Origin: Vulcanimicrobiota bacterium
GTDB taxonomy: Bacteria > Vulcanimicrobiota > Vulcanimicrobiia > Vulcanimicrobiales > Vulcanimicrobiaceae
Assembly: GCA_027459845.1 (NCBI GenBank)
Contig: DAIDGS010000121.1
Coordinates: 1-45,775, forward strand
DNA: 45,775 bases
Direction of reading: 5' to 3'
Positions 24,912 through 32,170 of the stretch are shown here, piece by piece (the stretch's first letter is position 1; each line of letters opens with the position of its first letter). Position numbers and translations under genes: made by a program. Under the pieces are notes generated by a model. It was not told the DNA's origin. It was given only the letters and a program-made list of their open reading frames with translations, and made no database searches.

Positions 24912-25461
24912 GCCTGTTCTCCTTCCGTAGCAGCATCCTCCGATGGAGAACCCGCGTCTGCACCGTGACCTGCAGGCGTCCCTTACCCGGCGTGCGTTCG
25001 TCGCGAAGGGCGATCGCGGTCACCTCGAGCGGCAAGCGTTTCGAAAGTTCGCCGATGGTCGCGAGCAGGGCCCGGTAGGGACCGCGCATGGAGACCGAAA
25101 AGCCGGCCGATTCGGCGTTCTCCGTCGCGCCCTCGCCGGCGGCGACGTCCGGAGCAACCCGCAGTACCGCAACGCGATGGCGCGCGGCTTGCTCCGTCAG
25201 CGCGCCAATCAGCGCGGCCATCGAGCGCGCCTTGTGAAGTCGGCCAACGCGCACGAGTGCAGCGTCGACCTGCGCCCGCATCGTGCGGATCTGTTTGAGC
25301 TGCTGCGCGACGATACGATCGTGGCGCACCTGAAGGTCTACCGCGGCGATGCGCGCGCGCAGCGTCGCCTGGCGCGCTCGTAGCGGAGCGACGACACCAC
25401 CATAAGCTAGCGCGACTTCAAGCACCACGGCCAACCATGCCGTCCGCACCGCACTCCGCAC
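24886..25461 (-). CDS. pilO: PilO-like pilus alignment protein
   Basis: 191 residues: a short cytoplasmic start, one membrane helix (WLAVVLEVALAYGGVVAPL), a coiled coil (about 30-85) and a ferredoxin-like periplasmic domain ending FSVSMRGPYRALLATIGELSKRLPLEVTAIAL, typical of PilO. PilO pairs with PilN in the inner-membrane platform. The GTG start at 25461 overlaps the pilN stop by one base (TAGTG). Identity comes from architecture and gene order. Confidence 0.82.
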   Translation of the reverse strand: MRSAVRTAWLAVVLEVALAYGGVVAPLRARQATLRARIAAVDLQVRHDRIVAQQLKQIRTMRAQVDAALVRVGRLHKARSMAALIGALTEQAARHRVAVLRVAPDVAAGEGATENAESAGFSVSMRGPYRALLATIGELSKRLPLEVTAIALRDERTPGKGRLQVTVQTRVLHRRMLLRKENRHDAGPTHA

Positions 25462-26018
25462 TAGGGACTCGACCGCTTTTCCAGATGGAGCGAGAATGCA
25501 ATCGGCGCCATCGATGCGACGTTACTCTGCTGCTCGATCGTCTGCAGCGCAATCGAATAGCGGCGTTCGTTGGCTGCGAGCAGTTGAGCAACGTCGTCAA
25601 AATCTAGTGCCTCGCCGCGCACGTCCCATGCATCCCGCGTACCGCCTGCGATGCTCGTGAACCAGGCGCGCGTGCTCGCCGTCGCACCGATCGTCAGAAC
25701 GTCGTCGACGAGCGCGGTTCCGGTCGATCGCGCGGCGCGCAGCCGGCCGACCAGCGAGCGACGCGCCTCGATGCGGGCCAACTCGGCGCGCGCGCGCACC
25801 ACTGCGGCGTCGGTCTGCGCCGCACGCGTGCGCGCCCGGGCGAGTTCGGCTCGGCTAGCCGCGATCTGCGTCAGATCAAGCGCACAGACCAGCACCGTCG
25901 CACCGGCAATCGCACAGGCAACCGTCGCAATGCCTCGCAAGTGCAGAGGAATGCGCATCGTCATCGCATCGACCCAGCGATCGTGCGGTGCGTCGCGCAA
26001 GAAGTTCACACCCGTCAC
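25461..26018 (-). CDS. pilN: PilN-like pilus assembly protein
   Basis: 185 residues. The cytoplasmic N-terminus VNFLRDAPHDRW is a variant of the PilN peptide that docks in PilM. It is followed by a membrane helix (GIATVACAIAGATVLVCALDL), a coiled coil (about 50-95) and a PilN-type C-terminal domain (DDVLTIGATASTRAWFTSI ... SIALQTIEQQ). GTG 26018 forms a GTGA overlap with the pilM stop; the long open frame upstream is a shadow of pilM. Confidence 0.82.
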   Translation of the reverse strand: MTGVNFLRDAPHDRWVDAMTMRIPLHLRGIATVACAIAGATVLVCALDLTQIAASRAELARARTRAAQTDAAVVRARAELARIEARRSLVGRLRAARSTGTALVDDVLTIGATASTRAWFTSIAGGTRDAWDVRGEALDFDDVAQLLAANERRYSIALQTIEQQSNVASMAPIAFSLHLEKRSSP

Positions 26019-26980
26019 CGCAGGTACCCGAGCGCCAACCCGGCAGCCAGCGACCAGTCGGGCGCGGCCGCGCGCACGACATCGTCCGGATAGGTACCGG
26101 TACGTAACACGTCGCCGATCGGGTGCTCGACCCGCGCCAGGGTCCCGGCCGCAAGCTCTGCGGCGAGTCGATCGAGCCGCGATGCGTTGCCGACCAGCGC
26201 AATGCTGCGCCGCGATGGATCGCTCCACAGCGCGCGCACGAGCGACCCGATGCGCTCGACAAAAGCTCGGCGCGCGTCCAGGCCCGCGCCGGCCGTCCCG
26301 ACCACGCGCTTGCGTGCTTCGGCCAACGCGTCCGGAACCGCCAGGTCGCGGGCGATGGCCGCAGTGATCGCATTGCCCGCGCCTTCCGGTACTGCAAACG
26401 AACGCGGCACCGGCTCCCCGAACTCGTGGAGCGTTGCCCCTGTCGCTCCCATGTCCAACACCGCGTCGTAGCCCGGAAAGACGCGGCGGTACGCGTACGC
26501 GACGTGATCGACGACCGCGACGCGCACTTTGGCGCAGCGCGTAATCCTCAGGATACGCTGGAGTGCCGCGCGCGCCGCAATGGCCAGCACACAGTTGCGG
26601 CGGACGGCGTCGAGCGGGTACACCCGCACCACACGTGCTTGGCGCGCCCAGCGCGACCACCGGTCGCTCTCGAACTCGGCCGCACGTCGACGGGCGTGCC
26701 AACTCATCGCCGGAAACGCAACCGGGTGCAACGTTGCGTCGGCATCGGCCATGCCTAAGACGCACTTCACTCGGCGAGCCGCCAGTTCGTCGACGAGTTG
26801 TTCGAGGACGGTACCGAGCGCATCGGCGTCCGCATCGGTGCCTTGCAGTATGCCCACGGGCAGGTCGCGCACTGCGACTGCGCCCAAACGCGTGCGCCCG
26901 GCGCACCGTTCGAGTCGCACGACGCGAACGCGGGTACTCCCGCAGTCGATCCCCAACCGACAACGCGCGGTTCCGATCAT
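26015..26980 (-). CDS. pilM: PilM-like actin-fold pilus protein
   Basis: 321 residues with the actin-like ATPase layout: phosphate-1 loop LGIDCGSTRVRVVRLE (about 9-24), middle AAEFESDRW, phosphate-2-like loop AVLDMGATGATLHEFG and adenosine loop IALVGNASRLDRLAAEL. PilM sits in the cytoplasm and binds the PilN tail. ATG 26980 overlaps the stop of the prepilin peptidase gene as ATGA. The sequence is divergent (SHS2-like conservation is weak), but position before pilN/pilO supports the call. Confidence 0.85.
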   Translation of the reverse strand: MIGTARCRLGIDCGSTRVRVVRLERCAGRTRLGAVAVRDLPVGILQGTDADADALGTVLEQLVDELAARRVKCVLGMADADATLHPVAFPAMSWHARRRAAEFESDRWSRWARQARVVRVYPLDAVRRNCVLAIAARAALQRILRITRCAKVRVAVVDHVAYAYRRVFPGYDAVLDMGATGATLHEFGEPVPRSFAVPEGAGNAITAAIARDLAVPDALAEARKRVVGTAGAGLDARRAFVERIGSLVRALWSDPSRRSIALVGNASRLDRLAAELAAGTLARVEHPIGDVLRTGTYPDDVVRAAAPDWSLAAGLALGYLR

Positions 26981-27555
26981 ACCGGCACTCCGCCGGCAAC
27001 CAGCACGGCACCGAGCGCCAGCCACGGCCCAAAGGGCACGCTATCGCCGCGCCGACGTCGGCCGGTCCATAAGCCGATCGCCGCCGCGCTGCCACCCAAC
27101 GCAAACGCCCACGTCAGCATCTCTAGCGCACCGAAGCCCCCCAAACCAAGCGAGATCGCCGCCGCCAGTTTGACGTCGCCGAGTCCAAGCGCGCGACCGC
27201 GACTGATCAAGACGAGCACGAGTAGCGGTAGGCCGCCGATGAGTGCGCCGAGCAGGGCCGGGCCGGCCGCGCCGCCCAGCGCGGCAACCGCAAGGACGGC
27301 ACACGCGCCGACGCTCACCACCTCATCGAAGACGTAGCCGTACCGTGCGTCGCCGGCTCCGGCCACCACGGCCAAAGCGATCGCCGGCACGCGTGTCCAC
27401 CCAGGCCGCGCGAGGAGCACGATCGCGCCACTCGCGACTAGCGCCGCCACGATGAGTGACGCGTCCTGCGCGACCGCCAAACCGGCACGTCGCGCGCGAA
27501 TCCAGGAAATCGCTGCCAACGCCACGACGCAGAGCACCGCGGCACACACCTTCAC
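26977..27555 (-). CDS. Prepilin peptidase (A24 family) without methylase domain
   Basis: 192 residues, nearly all membrane helices. The two catalytic Asp are seen in AGAGDARYGYVFDEV and in the GxGD motif ALGLGDVKLAAAISLG. The protein lacks the N-terminal cytoplasmic CxxC zinc/methyltransferase domain of bifunctional PilD enzymes, so it may only cleave (as FlaK/TadV/CpaA types do). It probably processes the prepilin of this operon. GTG 27555 overlaps the upstream TPR-like stop as GTGA. Confidence 0.85.
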   Translation of the reverse strand: MKVCAAVLCVVALAAISWIRARRAGLAVAQDASLIVAALVASGAIVLLARPGWTRVPAIALAVVAGAGDARYGYVFDEVVSVGACAVLAVAALGGAAGPALLGALIGGLPLLVLVLISRGRALGLGDVKLAAAISLGLGGFGALEMLTWAFALGGSAAAIGLWTGRRRRGDSVPFGPWLALGAVLVAGGVPV

Positions 27556-28097
27556 TGCGCCGACTCGCGCACGCGGCGTAACCCGTCCAGCGCCGGAACG
27601 AACCCCGGTGCCAGCGCAAGGGTCTCGCGCCACAGCGCTACCGCGCGTCGCGTACGCCCCAAGCGCTGGGCGCAAAATCCGGCAAACGCCAGCGCGCGAG
27701 GGTCGCGCGCGGCACGACCGACCCGCGCGAAATCGCGGAGCGCTACGCGGAAGTCGCCGAGCTTGCGTTCGAGCAAAGCCCGATCCATGCGAATTGCACT
27801 ATTTGCGGGATCGGCGCGTAGTGTCAGCCCGAGCGCTTCGCGCGCCTCGCGCCACAAGGCTGGGCGGCGCTGCGACATCGCCAGAAACGCGAAGCGATCG
27901 GCGGCGACCGGATTGCGATCGTCAAACCCTAGTGCGCGCCGGTAGAGCCCCAGGGCGGTACTCGGACGGCCGGCATAGAGTTGCCCGTCGCCACTGCTGA
28001 CGATTGCATCGGAGATCGGGCCGCGCAGGAAGAGCGCTGCGGCCGCAATCCCGATGAACGCGAGCAGGACGCGGCGGCACGGCGAAAGCTCGTTCAT
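27552..28097 (-). CDS. TPR-like protein in the pilus operon
   Basis: 181 residues: a membrane anchor (VLLAFIGIAAAALFL, about 9-24) followed by helical repeats resembling tetratricopeptide units (GQLYAGRPSTALGLYRRALGFDDRNP; ALLERKLGDFRVALRDFARVG; GFCAQRLGRTRRAVALWRETLALAPGFVPAL). This suggests a periplasmic scaffold analogous to PilF/Tgl-type pilotins, but it lacks a lipobox Cys, so the role is uncertain. ATG 28097 overlaps the CcdA-like stop as ATGA. Confidence 0.75.
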   Translation of the reverse strand: MNELSPCRRVLLAFIGIAAAALFLRGPISDAIVSSGDGQLYAGRPSTALGLYRRALGFDDRNPVAADRFAFLAMSQRRPALWREAREALGLTLRADPANSAIRMDRALLERKLGDFRVALRDFARVGRAARDPRALAFAGFCAQRLGRTRRAVALWRETLALAPGFVPALDGLRRVRESAQ

Positions 28098-28741
28098 GCG
28101 ATCGCGACGAACAGGAGGCCCAGCGCGACCATCAACGCACCCGAGACCACCGCGAGCGCCGACTGCAAGTTGCGCCCGGCAAGGTATCGCGCGGCCGGTT
28201 GCGCGACGCGCCCCACGAGCGCCAGCGGAAACACGTGGCCAAGAGCGAAGGCGCCGACGGCAACCGCGCCGTAGGTCGGGTCGTTCGAGGCCCCAGCGGC
28301 GGCAGCGATCGCCAGCACCACCGGCGTGCAGCACGGCGCTCCCACGACACCCAGCAGACCGCCGAACAGAAAGGCGCCGCCAAGCGATGTACGGTCGCCC
28401 AAACACCTGACGCGTTCAGACTGTACCAAGGTCCGCACGCCCAGCGCACACAGCATCGCGCCGAGGGCGGCATCGATCGCCGGCGCGTTACCGCTTACGC
28501 GTACCGCCCACGCACCGGCCGTTCCGAAAATCACGTACCAGCCGACGATTCCGGCGCACAATGCCGCAATACGCAGCGCACGCTCCCGGCCGCCCGGCTC
28601 CGCAGCGAGCGAAATCGTCGCGAGCGCGCGCGGTGCCACGCACGGACCGCTACTGCCAAGCAACCCCGCGCAGAAGGTCACTGCCGGCATCCAGGGGCTC
28701 CGACCGCCTGCCGCTCGAATCGCGGCGTCGATCACGTCCAC
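28094..28741 (-). CDS. CcdA/DsbD-like thiol electron transporter in the pilus operon
   Basis: About 215 residues with six membrane segments. Two inverted signatures carry the reactive cysteines: GLLGSSGPCVAPRAL in the first half and GVVGAPCCTPVVLAI in the second. These match the SPC..P and PC..P motifs of CcdA/DsbD-beta proteins that move electrons from cytoplasmic thioredoxin to the periplasm. GTG 28741, 4 nt after the pilin stop, is preferred; GTG 28735 is possible. It sits directly after the pilin gene, whose product has two mature Cys. No thioredoxin-like partner is nearby. Confidence 0.82.
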   Translation of the reverse strand: MDVIDAAIRAAGGRSPWMPAVTFCAGLLGSSGPCVAPRALATISLAAEPGGRERALRIAALCAGIVGWYVIFGTAGAWAVRVSGNAPAIDAALGAMLCALGVRTLVQSERVRCLGDRTSLGGAFLFGGLLGVVGAPCCTPVVLAIAAAAGASNDPTYGAVAVGAFALGHVFPLALVGRVAQPAARYLAGRNLQSALAVVSGALMVALGLLFVAIA

Positions 28742-28745
28742 CGCT

Positions 28746-29219
28746 CTACGAACCCGAGGCGGCCGCAAAGCCGCCGTTCGACGAGTACTGAATGTGCGTT
28801 AACGTCGTACCGGGTGAGATGTTTTGCAGCGTTCCGGGATCGTGGCTTCCCGGGCACACGATCGTATACGCTGCGGTTGCGGTATCGCCATTGACGACCG
28901 TGTAGGTATAGTAGACACCGGGGCCCGCAACCGGATCGACCGGCGTCTGCTTCAGATACGCCGCCAGTTCGGCGTTCGCGGAGTTCGCGCTTCCACTATC
29001 CGGATAGCGATCGTTGTCGCTCTCATAGAGCTCCAGCGCAGTCGCAATCTCCTTGAGGTTGGCCTCGCAGGCTGCCGTTTGTGCCTGCGCGCGAGCACGC
29101 ATGAAGTTTGGAACCAGAATCCCGACCAGGATCGCGATAATCGCCACCACGATCATCATTTCGATGAGCGTGAATCCACGCTCCGAGTTTCGTGGTGCTA
29201 CCGGCCCCCTCGTCGTCAT
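28746..29219 (-). CDS. Type IV prepilin / GspG-like pseudopilin
   Basis: 157 residues. The prepilin signature is complete: RNSERG | FTLIEMMIVVAIIAILVGILVP, with Gly at -1, Phe at +1 and Glu at +5, a 17-18 residue leader and the hydrophobic N-helix. The mature part contains LKEIATALELYESDNDRYPDSG, as in GspG/major pseudopilins, and exactly two Cys (AACEAN and TIVCPGSHD). It is the only pilin gene of the operon; minor pilins must be elsewhere if they exist. The ATG at 29217-29219 lacks a clear ribosome-binding site, 22 nt after the sigma-factor stop. Confidence 0.94.
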   Translation of the reverse strand: MTTRGPVAPRNSERGFTLIEMMIVVAIIAILVGILVPNFMRARAQAQTAACEANLKEIATALELYESDNDRYPDSGSANSANAELAAYLKQTPVDPVAGPGVYYTYTVVNGDTATAAYTIVCPGSHDPGTLQNISPGTTLTHIQYSSNGGFAAASGS

Positions 29220-29241
29220 AGCGCTATCGGTGCCCAGAACC

Positions 29242-29946
29242 TTAGCGCTCGGGACGCGCAATCGTGGCGAGACGCGCCAACGCACTGCGGTGGAGCCGCG
29301 TCAGGTGCCGTCGCGAATAGCCAATTCGTGCCGCCAACTCGCCGATCGGAATGTTTTCGATATAAAGCGCCCGCAAGATGCGACGCTCCAGCTCGGATAG
29401 GCGAGCGACCGCGGCCTGGATTGTGAGCCGATCGACCGCCAGCGAGATTTCGTCGTCGGCGACGCTGCTGGAGCGAACGCGCGGTGACTCCAGCGGCAAC
29501 CCGTAGGCGCGCGCCCGATACTCGCGTAACTCGGCGCGCTCGCGTTCCCCAACGTTGACGTAGCGCGCGATGTCGCTCTCCGACGGCTCCCGGCCGAGCA
29601 GCACCCACAGTTCCCGTTCGGCGGTCAGCCAGCGACGCTCCAGCTCGCGCAGACGTCGCGGCGCTCGCACCAAGCGCTCCGCGTCGCGCACGTGGTGCAT
29701 CAACTCGCCGAGCACCAGCACCCATGCGTACGCTTCAAACGGCGCGTCAGCCCGGCCGTCATAGCGATCGACGGCTTTGATCAACCCTATCGCGGCGACC
29801 TGCTCGAGATCGGCCCGGTCGACGCCGCGACGCAAAAACTTGCGTGCGGCACGCTTGCACAGATAGCCATACTCTTCGATCACCCCATCGCGATCCTCGG
29901 CGCGACGCTCGCGCGCCCATAGGGCCAAACGTGACGTAGCATTCAT
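29242..29946 (-). CDS. Sigma-70 family factor (group 3-like) inside the pilus operon
   Basis: 234 residues. Region 2 is clear (EEYGYLCKRAARKFLRRG, DLEQVAAIGLIKAVDRYDG, FEAYAWVLVLGELMHHVRD), region 3 is short (WVLLGREPSESDIARYVNV), and region 4 ends in a helix-turn-helix (LSELERRILRALYIENIPIGELAARIGYSRRHLTRLHRSALARL). The overall size and the 'GE[IL]..H.RD' element resemble SigB/SigF-type group 3 factors. ATG 29946 overlaps the pilC stop as ATGA. A sigma factor coupled to pilus genes could control this or another regulon; no anti-sigma gene is adjacent. Confidence 0.9.
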   Translation of the reverse strand: MNATSRLALWARERRAEDRDGVIEEYGYLCKRAARKFLRRGVDRADLEQVAAIGLIKAVDRYDGRADAPFEAYAWVLVLGELMHHVRDAERLVRAPRRLRELERRWLTAERELWVLLGREPSESDIARYVNVGERERAELREYRARAYGLPLESPRVRSSSVADDEISLAVDRLTIQAAVARLSELERRILRALYIENIPIGELAARIGYSRRHLTRLHRSALARLATIARPER

Positions 29947-31160
29947 CGCAAACTCCCAATCATGGAATAAAGCGGCACGATCACCGACCCGACCACTATC
30001 GCGATCGCTCCGCCAAGTAGACAGATGAGCAAAGGTTCGAGCGAGCTGCTTACCACCGACAGCGCCGCATCGAGATCGTCTTCGTAGTACGTGCATAGAC
30101 GCAACATCATGCTATCTAAGGACCCGCTCGCTTCGCCGGCGTGCGTCAGTTGCATAAACGACGGCGTAAAGATGCGACACGCTCCGAACGCTTGACTCAC
30201 CGAGTCGCCGCGTGCGATCGCGGCCGCTGCTGCCTGAAGCGCGCGGCGCACGTGCTCGTTGCCGACCGTATCGATCGCTCCCGTTAACGCATCCGGCAAT
30301 GCGACGCCCCCGCGCAGCAAGGTGCCGAACGTGCGCGCGAACCGCGCGACCGCAGCCATGGTCACGATCCGGCCGACCACCGGCACCCTTCGAAGGACCT
30401 CGTCGAGCGCGAAACGCACCGCCGAGTGGCGCGCCGCGGCACATGTCGCGAGCACCAGGCCTAGACTCCCAATCAGCATTGCACTCAGGCCGCGCGGATC
30501 GTGCAGCACGAGCGCAATGCGCAGTAGAGCGCGGGTCGTTATTGGAAGCGGCACGCGCAGTTGCGTGAAGAGCGATGCGAATGCCGGGAGCGTCGAGCCC
30601 ACCACAAAGCCCAGCAGTCCTACCGAAGCGACGGCGACGATCGCCGGGTAGGTCAGCGCGACCGCGAAGCGGCGCCGCATCGCGCGGCGGCGTTCGTCGA
30701 GCGCTGCGGCTTCGGCTAGCGCCTCGTCTAGGGCGCCACGTCGTTCGCCCGCGCGCAGCAATGCCAACGTGACCTCCGAGAACTCCTCGGGATGGCGTTC
30801 CGCGGCGGCCGCAAAGCTATTGCCACGCTCGACTTCGGCGCGGAGCGACGCGAGCGTTTCGCGCAGCCCTTCGTCCTTCGTTTCGTCGGCAACGGCAGTG
30901 AGTGCCGCGCAGATCCCGACGCCCGCGCCTACCAGGGTAGCAAGCGAACGAAAGTGCCCCTGCCGGTCCGCCCGTCGCACGCGCGCCCGCCGAATAAGTC
31001 CCCGCAAGCGGCCCGCCGCCGTACGCGCACTTCGCAACGAGGTGACGAACAGCGCCCGCGTACGCAAACTTGCGAGAGCTTCATCGGCCGACTCTGAGCG
31101 CACGCAGCCGCGAACGATGCTGCCGTCACCCGCATAGGCACGGTACTCGAACGTCGTCAC
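29943..31160 (-). CDS. pilC: Type IV pilus inner-membrane platform protein PilC/GspF
   Basis: 405 residues with the two-fold GspF architecture. An N-terminal piece (FEYRAYAGDGSIVRGCVRS) is followed by the first cytoplasmic domain (HFRSLATLVGAGVGICAALTAVADE ... ALLRAGERRGALDEALAEAA), two membrane helices, a second domain (FARTFGTLLRGGVALPDALTGAI ... LTHAGEASGSLDSMML) and a last helix. It is the platform on which PilB/PilT act. The GTG at 31158-31160 overlaps the pilT stop as GTGA. Confidence 0.95.
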   Translation of the reverse strand: MTTFEYRAYAGDGSIVRGCVRSESADEALASLRTRALFVTSLRSARTAAGRLRGLIRRARVRRADRQGHFRSLATLVGAGVGICAALTAVADETKDEGLRETLASLRAEVERGNSFAAAAERHPEEFSEVTLALLRAGERRGALDEALAEAAALDERRRAMRRRFAVALTYPAIVAVASVGLLGFVVGSTLPAFASLFTQLRVPLPITTRALLRIALVLHDPRGLSAMLIGSLGLVLATCAAARHSAVRFALDEVLRRVPVVGRIVTMAAVARFARTFGTLLRGGVALPDALTGAIDTVGNEHVRRALQAAAAAIARGDSVSQAFGACRIFTPSFMQLTHAGEASGSLDSMMLRLCTYYEDDLDAALSVVSSSLEPLLICLLGGAIAIVVGSVIVPLYSMIGSLR

Positions 31161-32170
31161 GACGCACGAACCTCCGCGTCGACTGCACCCGCGGCGCGCA
31201 GCTCTTCTAGGTGCTGTTCGAAGAGTTGCATACCGTACTGGCGGCCCATGGCGATCGCATTGCGGAGCTGATGGGTGCGACCGTCGCGAATCAGATTCCG
31301 AATCGCGTCCGTTGCCACGAGAACCTCGGCGACCGGCCGACGGCCGCGACCGCCGCGCCGAACGACCAGCCGCTGACACACGACGGCCTCGACCACCTCG
31401 GCAAGCTGGGCGCGAATCATGGCGTGGAGGTCACCGGCGAACGCGTGGACGACCCGCTCGACGCTCTGGGTCGCATCGCCGGTGTGCAGGGTGGCCATGA
31501 CCAGGTGTCCGGTTTCGGCGGCGATCAGCGCCGTGTGAATGTCGGCGGCGGTGCGCAGTTCGCCGACCACGATGACGTCCGGGTCGCAGCGTAGCGCGCC
31601 AACCAGCGCACTCGCCAGATCGTCGGCGTCAGCTCCCAACTCGCGTTGTGAGATCAACGACAGGCCATCGCCGTAATAGTACTCGATCGGATCTTCGATC
31701 GTGATGATGCGCCGCGCACGCGTGCGGTTGATCCGATCGACGATCGCCGCCAACGTGGTAGACTTGCCGCTCCCGGTCGCGCCCGCAAAAAGCATTAATC
31801 CCCGTTCGCGGCCGCTGAGTTGTTCGAGCACGGGCGGCAGTTCGAGCGCCTCGAGCGTCGGAACGGTCGTGCCGAGCAGGCGGATCGCGAGCGCCGGAAC
31901 GCCTTGCGTGGAAAAGCCGTGAACGCGCAGATCCCCCGCGCTCGCGCGACGAACCGAGATCGTGCGCTCGGCAACCGCTTCGCTCCCGAAGAGCTCGGCA
32001 CCGAGCGCGCGCAGTTCGTCGGGCGACACCGCCCGATCCCCAAAGGCTTGCAGCGATCCATCGACCCGCAGCATCGGCGGACGCCGTGCTGCGAGATGCA
32101 CGTCGGATGCGCCGCGCGCGCGAGCGGCGCTCAAGATGTCATCGAGCCGGATCGAGGCGAGCCCGGTCAA
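31157..32170 (-). CDS. pilT: Type IV pilus retraction ATPase PilT
   Basis: About 337 residues. Walker A is GATGSGKSTTLAAIVD, the Asp box is ITIEDPIEYYYGD, Walker B is DPDVIVVGELRT and the His box is HLVMATLHTGDA. Length and sequence fit PilT, the motor that depolymerises pili for twitching or DNA uptake. TTG 32170 is chosen because it overlaps the pilB stop as TTGA and has GGGGAG 9 nt before it; GTG 32176 is an alternative. It is co-expressed with pilB. Confidence 0.93.
   Translation of the reverse strand: MTGLASIRLDDILSAARARGASDVHLAARRPPMLRVDGSLQAFGDRAVSPDELRALGAELFGSEAVAERTISVRRASAGDLRVHGFSTQGVPALAIRLLGTTVPTLEALELPPVLEQLSGRERGLMLFAGATGSGKSTTLAAIVDRINRTRARRIITIEDPIEYYYGDGLSLISQRELGADADDLASALVGALRCDPDVIVVGELRTAADIHTALIAAETGHLVMATLHTGDATQSVERVVHAFAGDLHAMIRAQLAEVVEAVVCQRLVVRRGGRGRRPVAEVLVATDAIRNLIRDGRTHQLRNAIAMGRQYGMQLFEQHLEELRAAGAVDAEVRAS

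Noticed and set aside
26018-27104. An apparent large N-terminal extension of PilN in the same open frame
   Set aside because: This part is the out-of-frame reading of pilM, and pilN has a GTGA start junction at 26018 typical of the operon.
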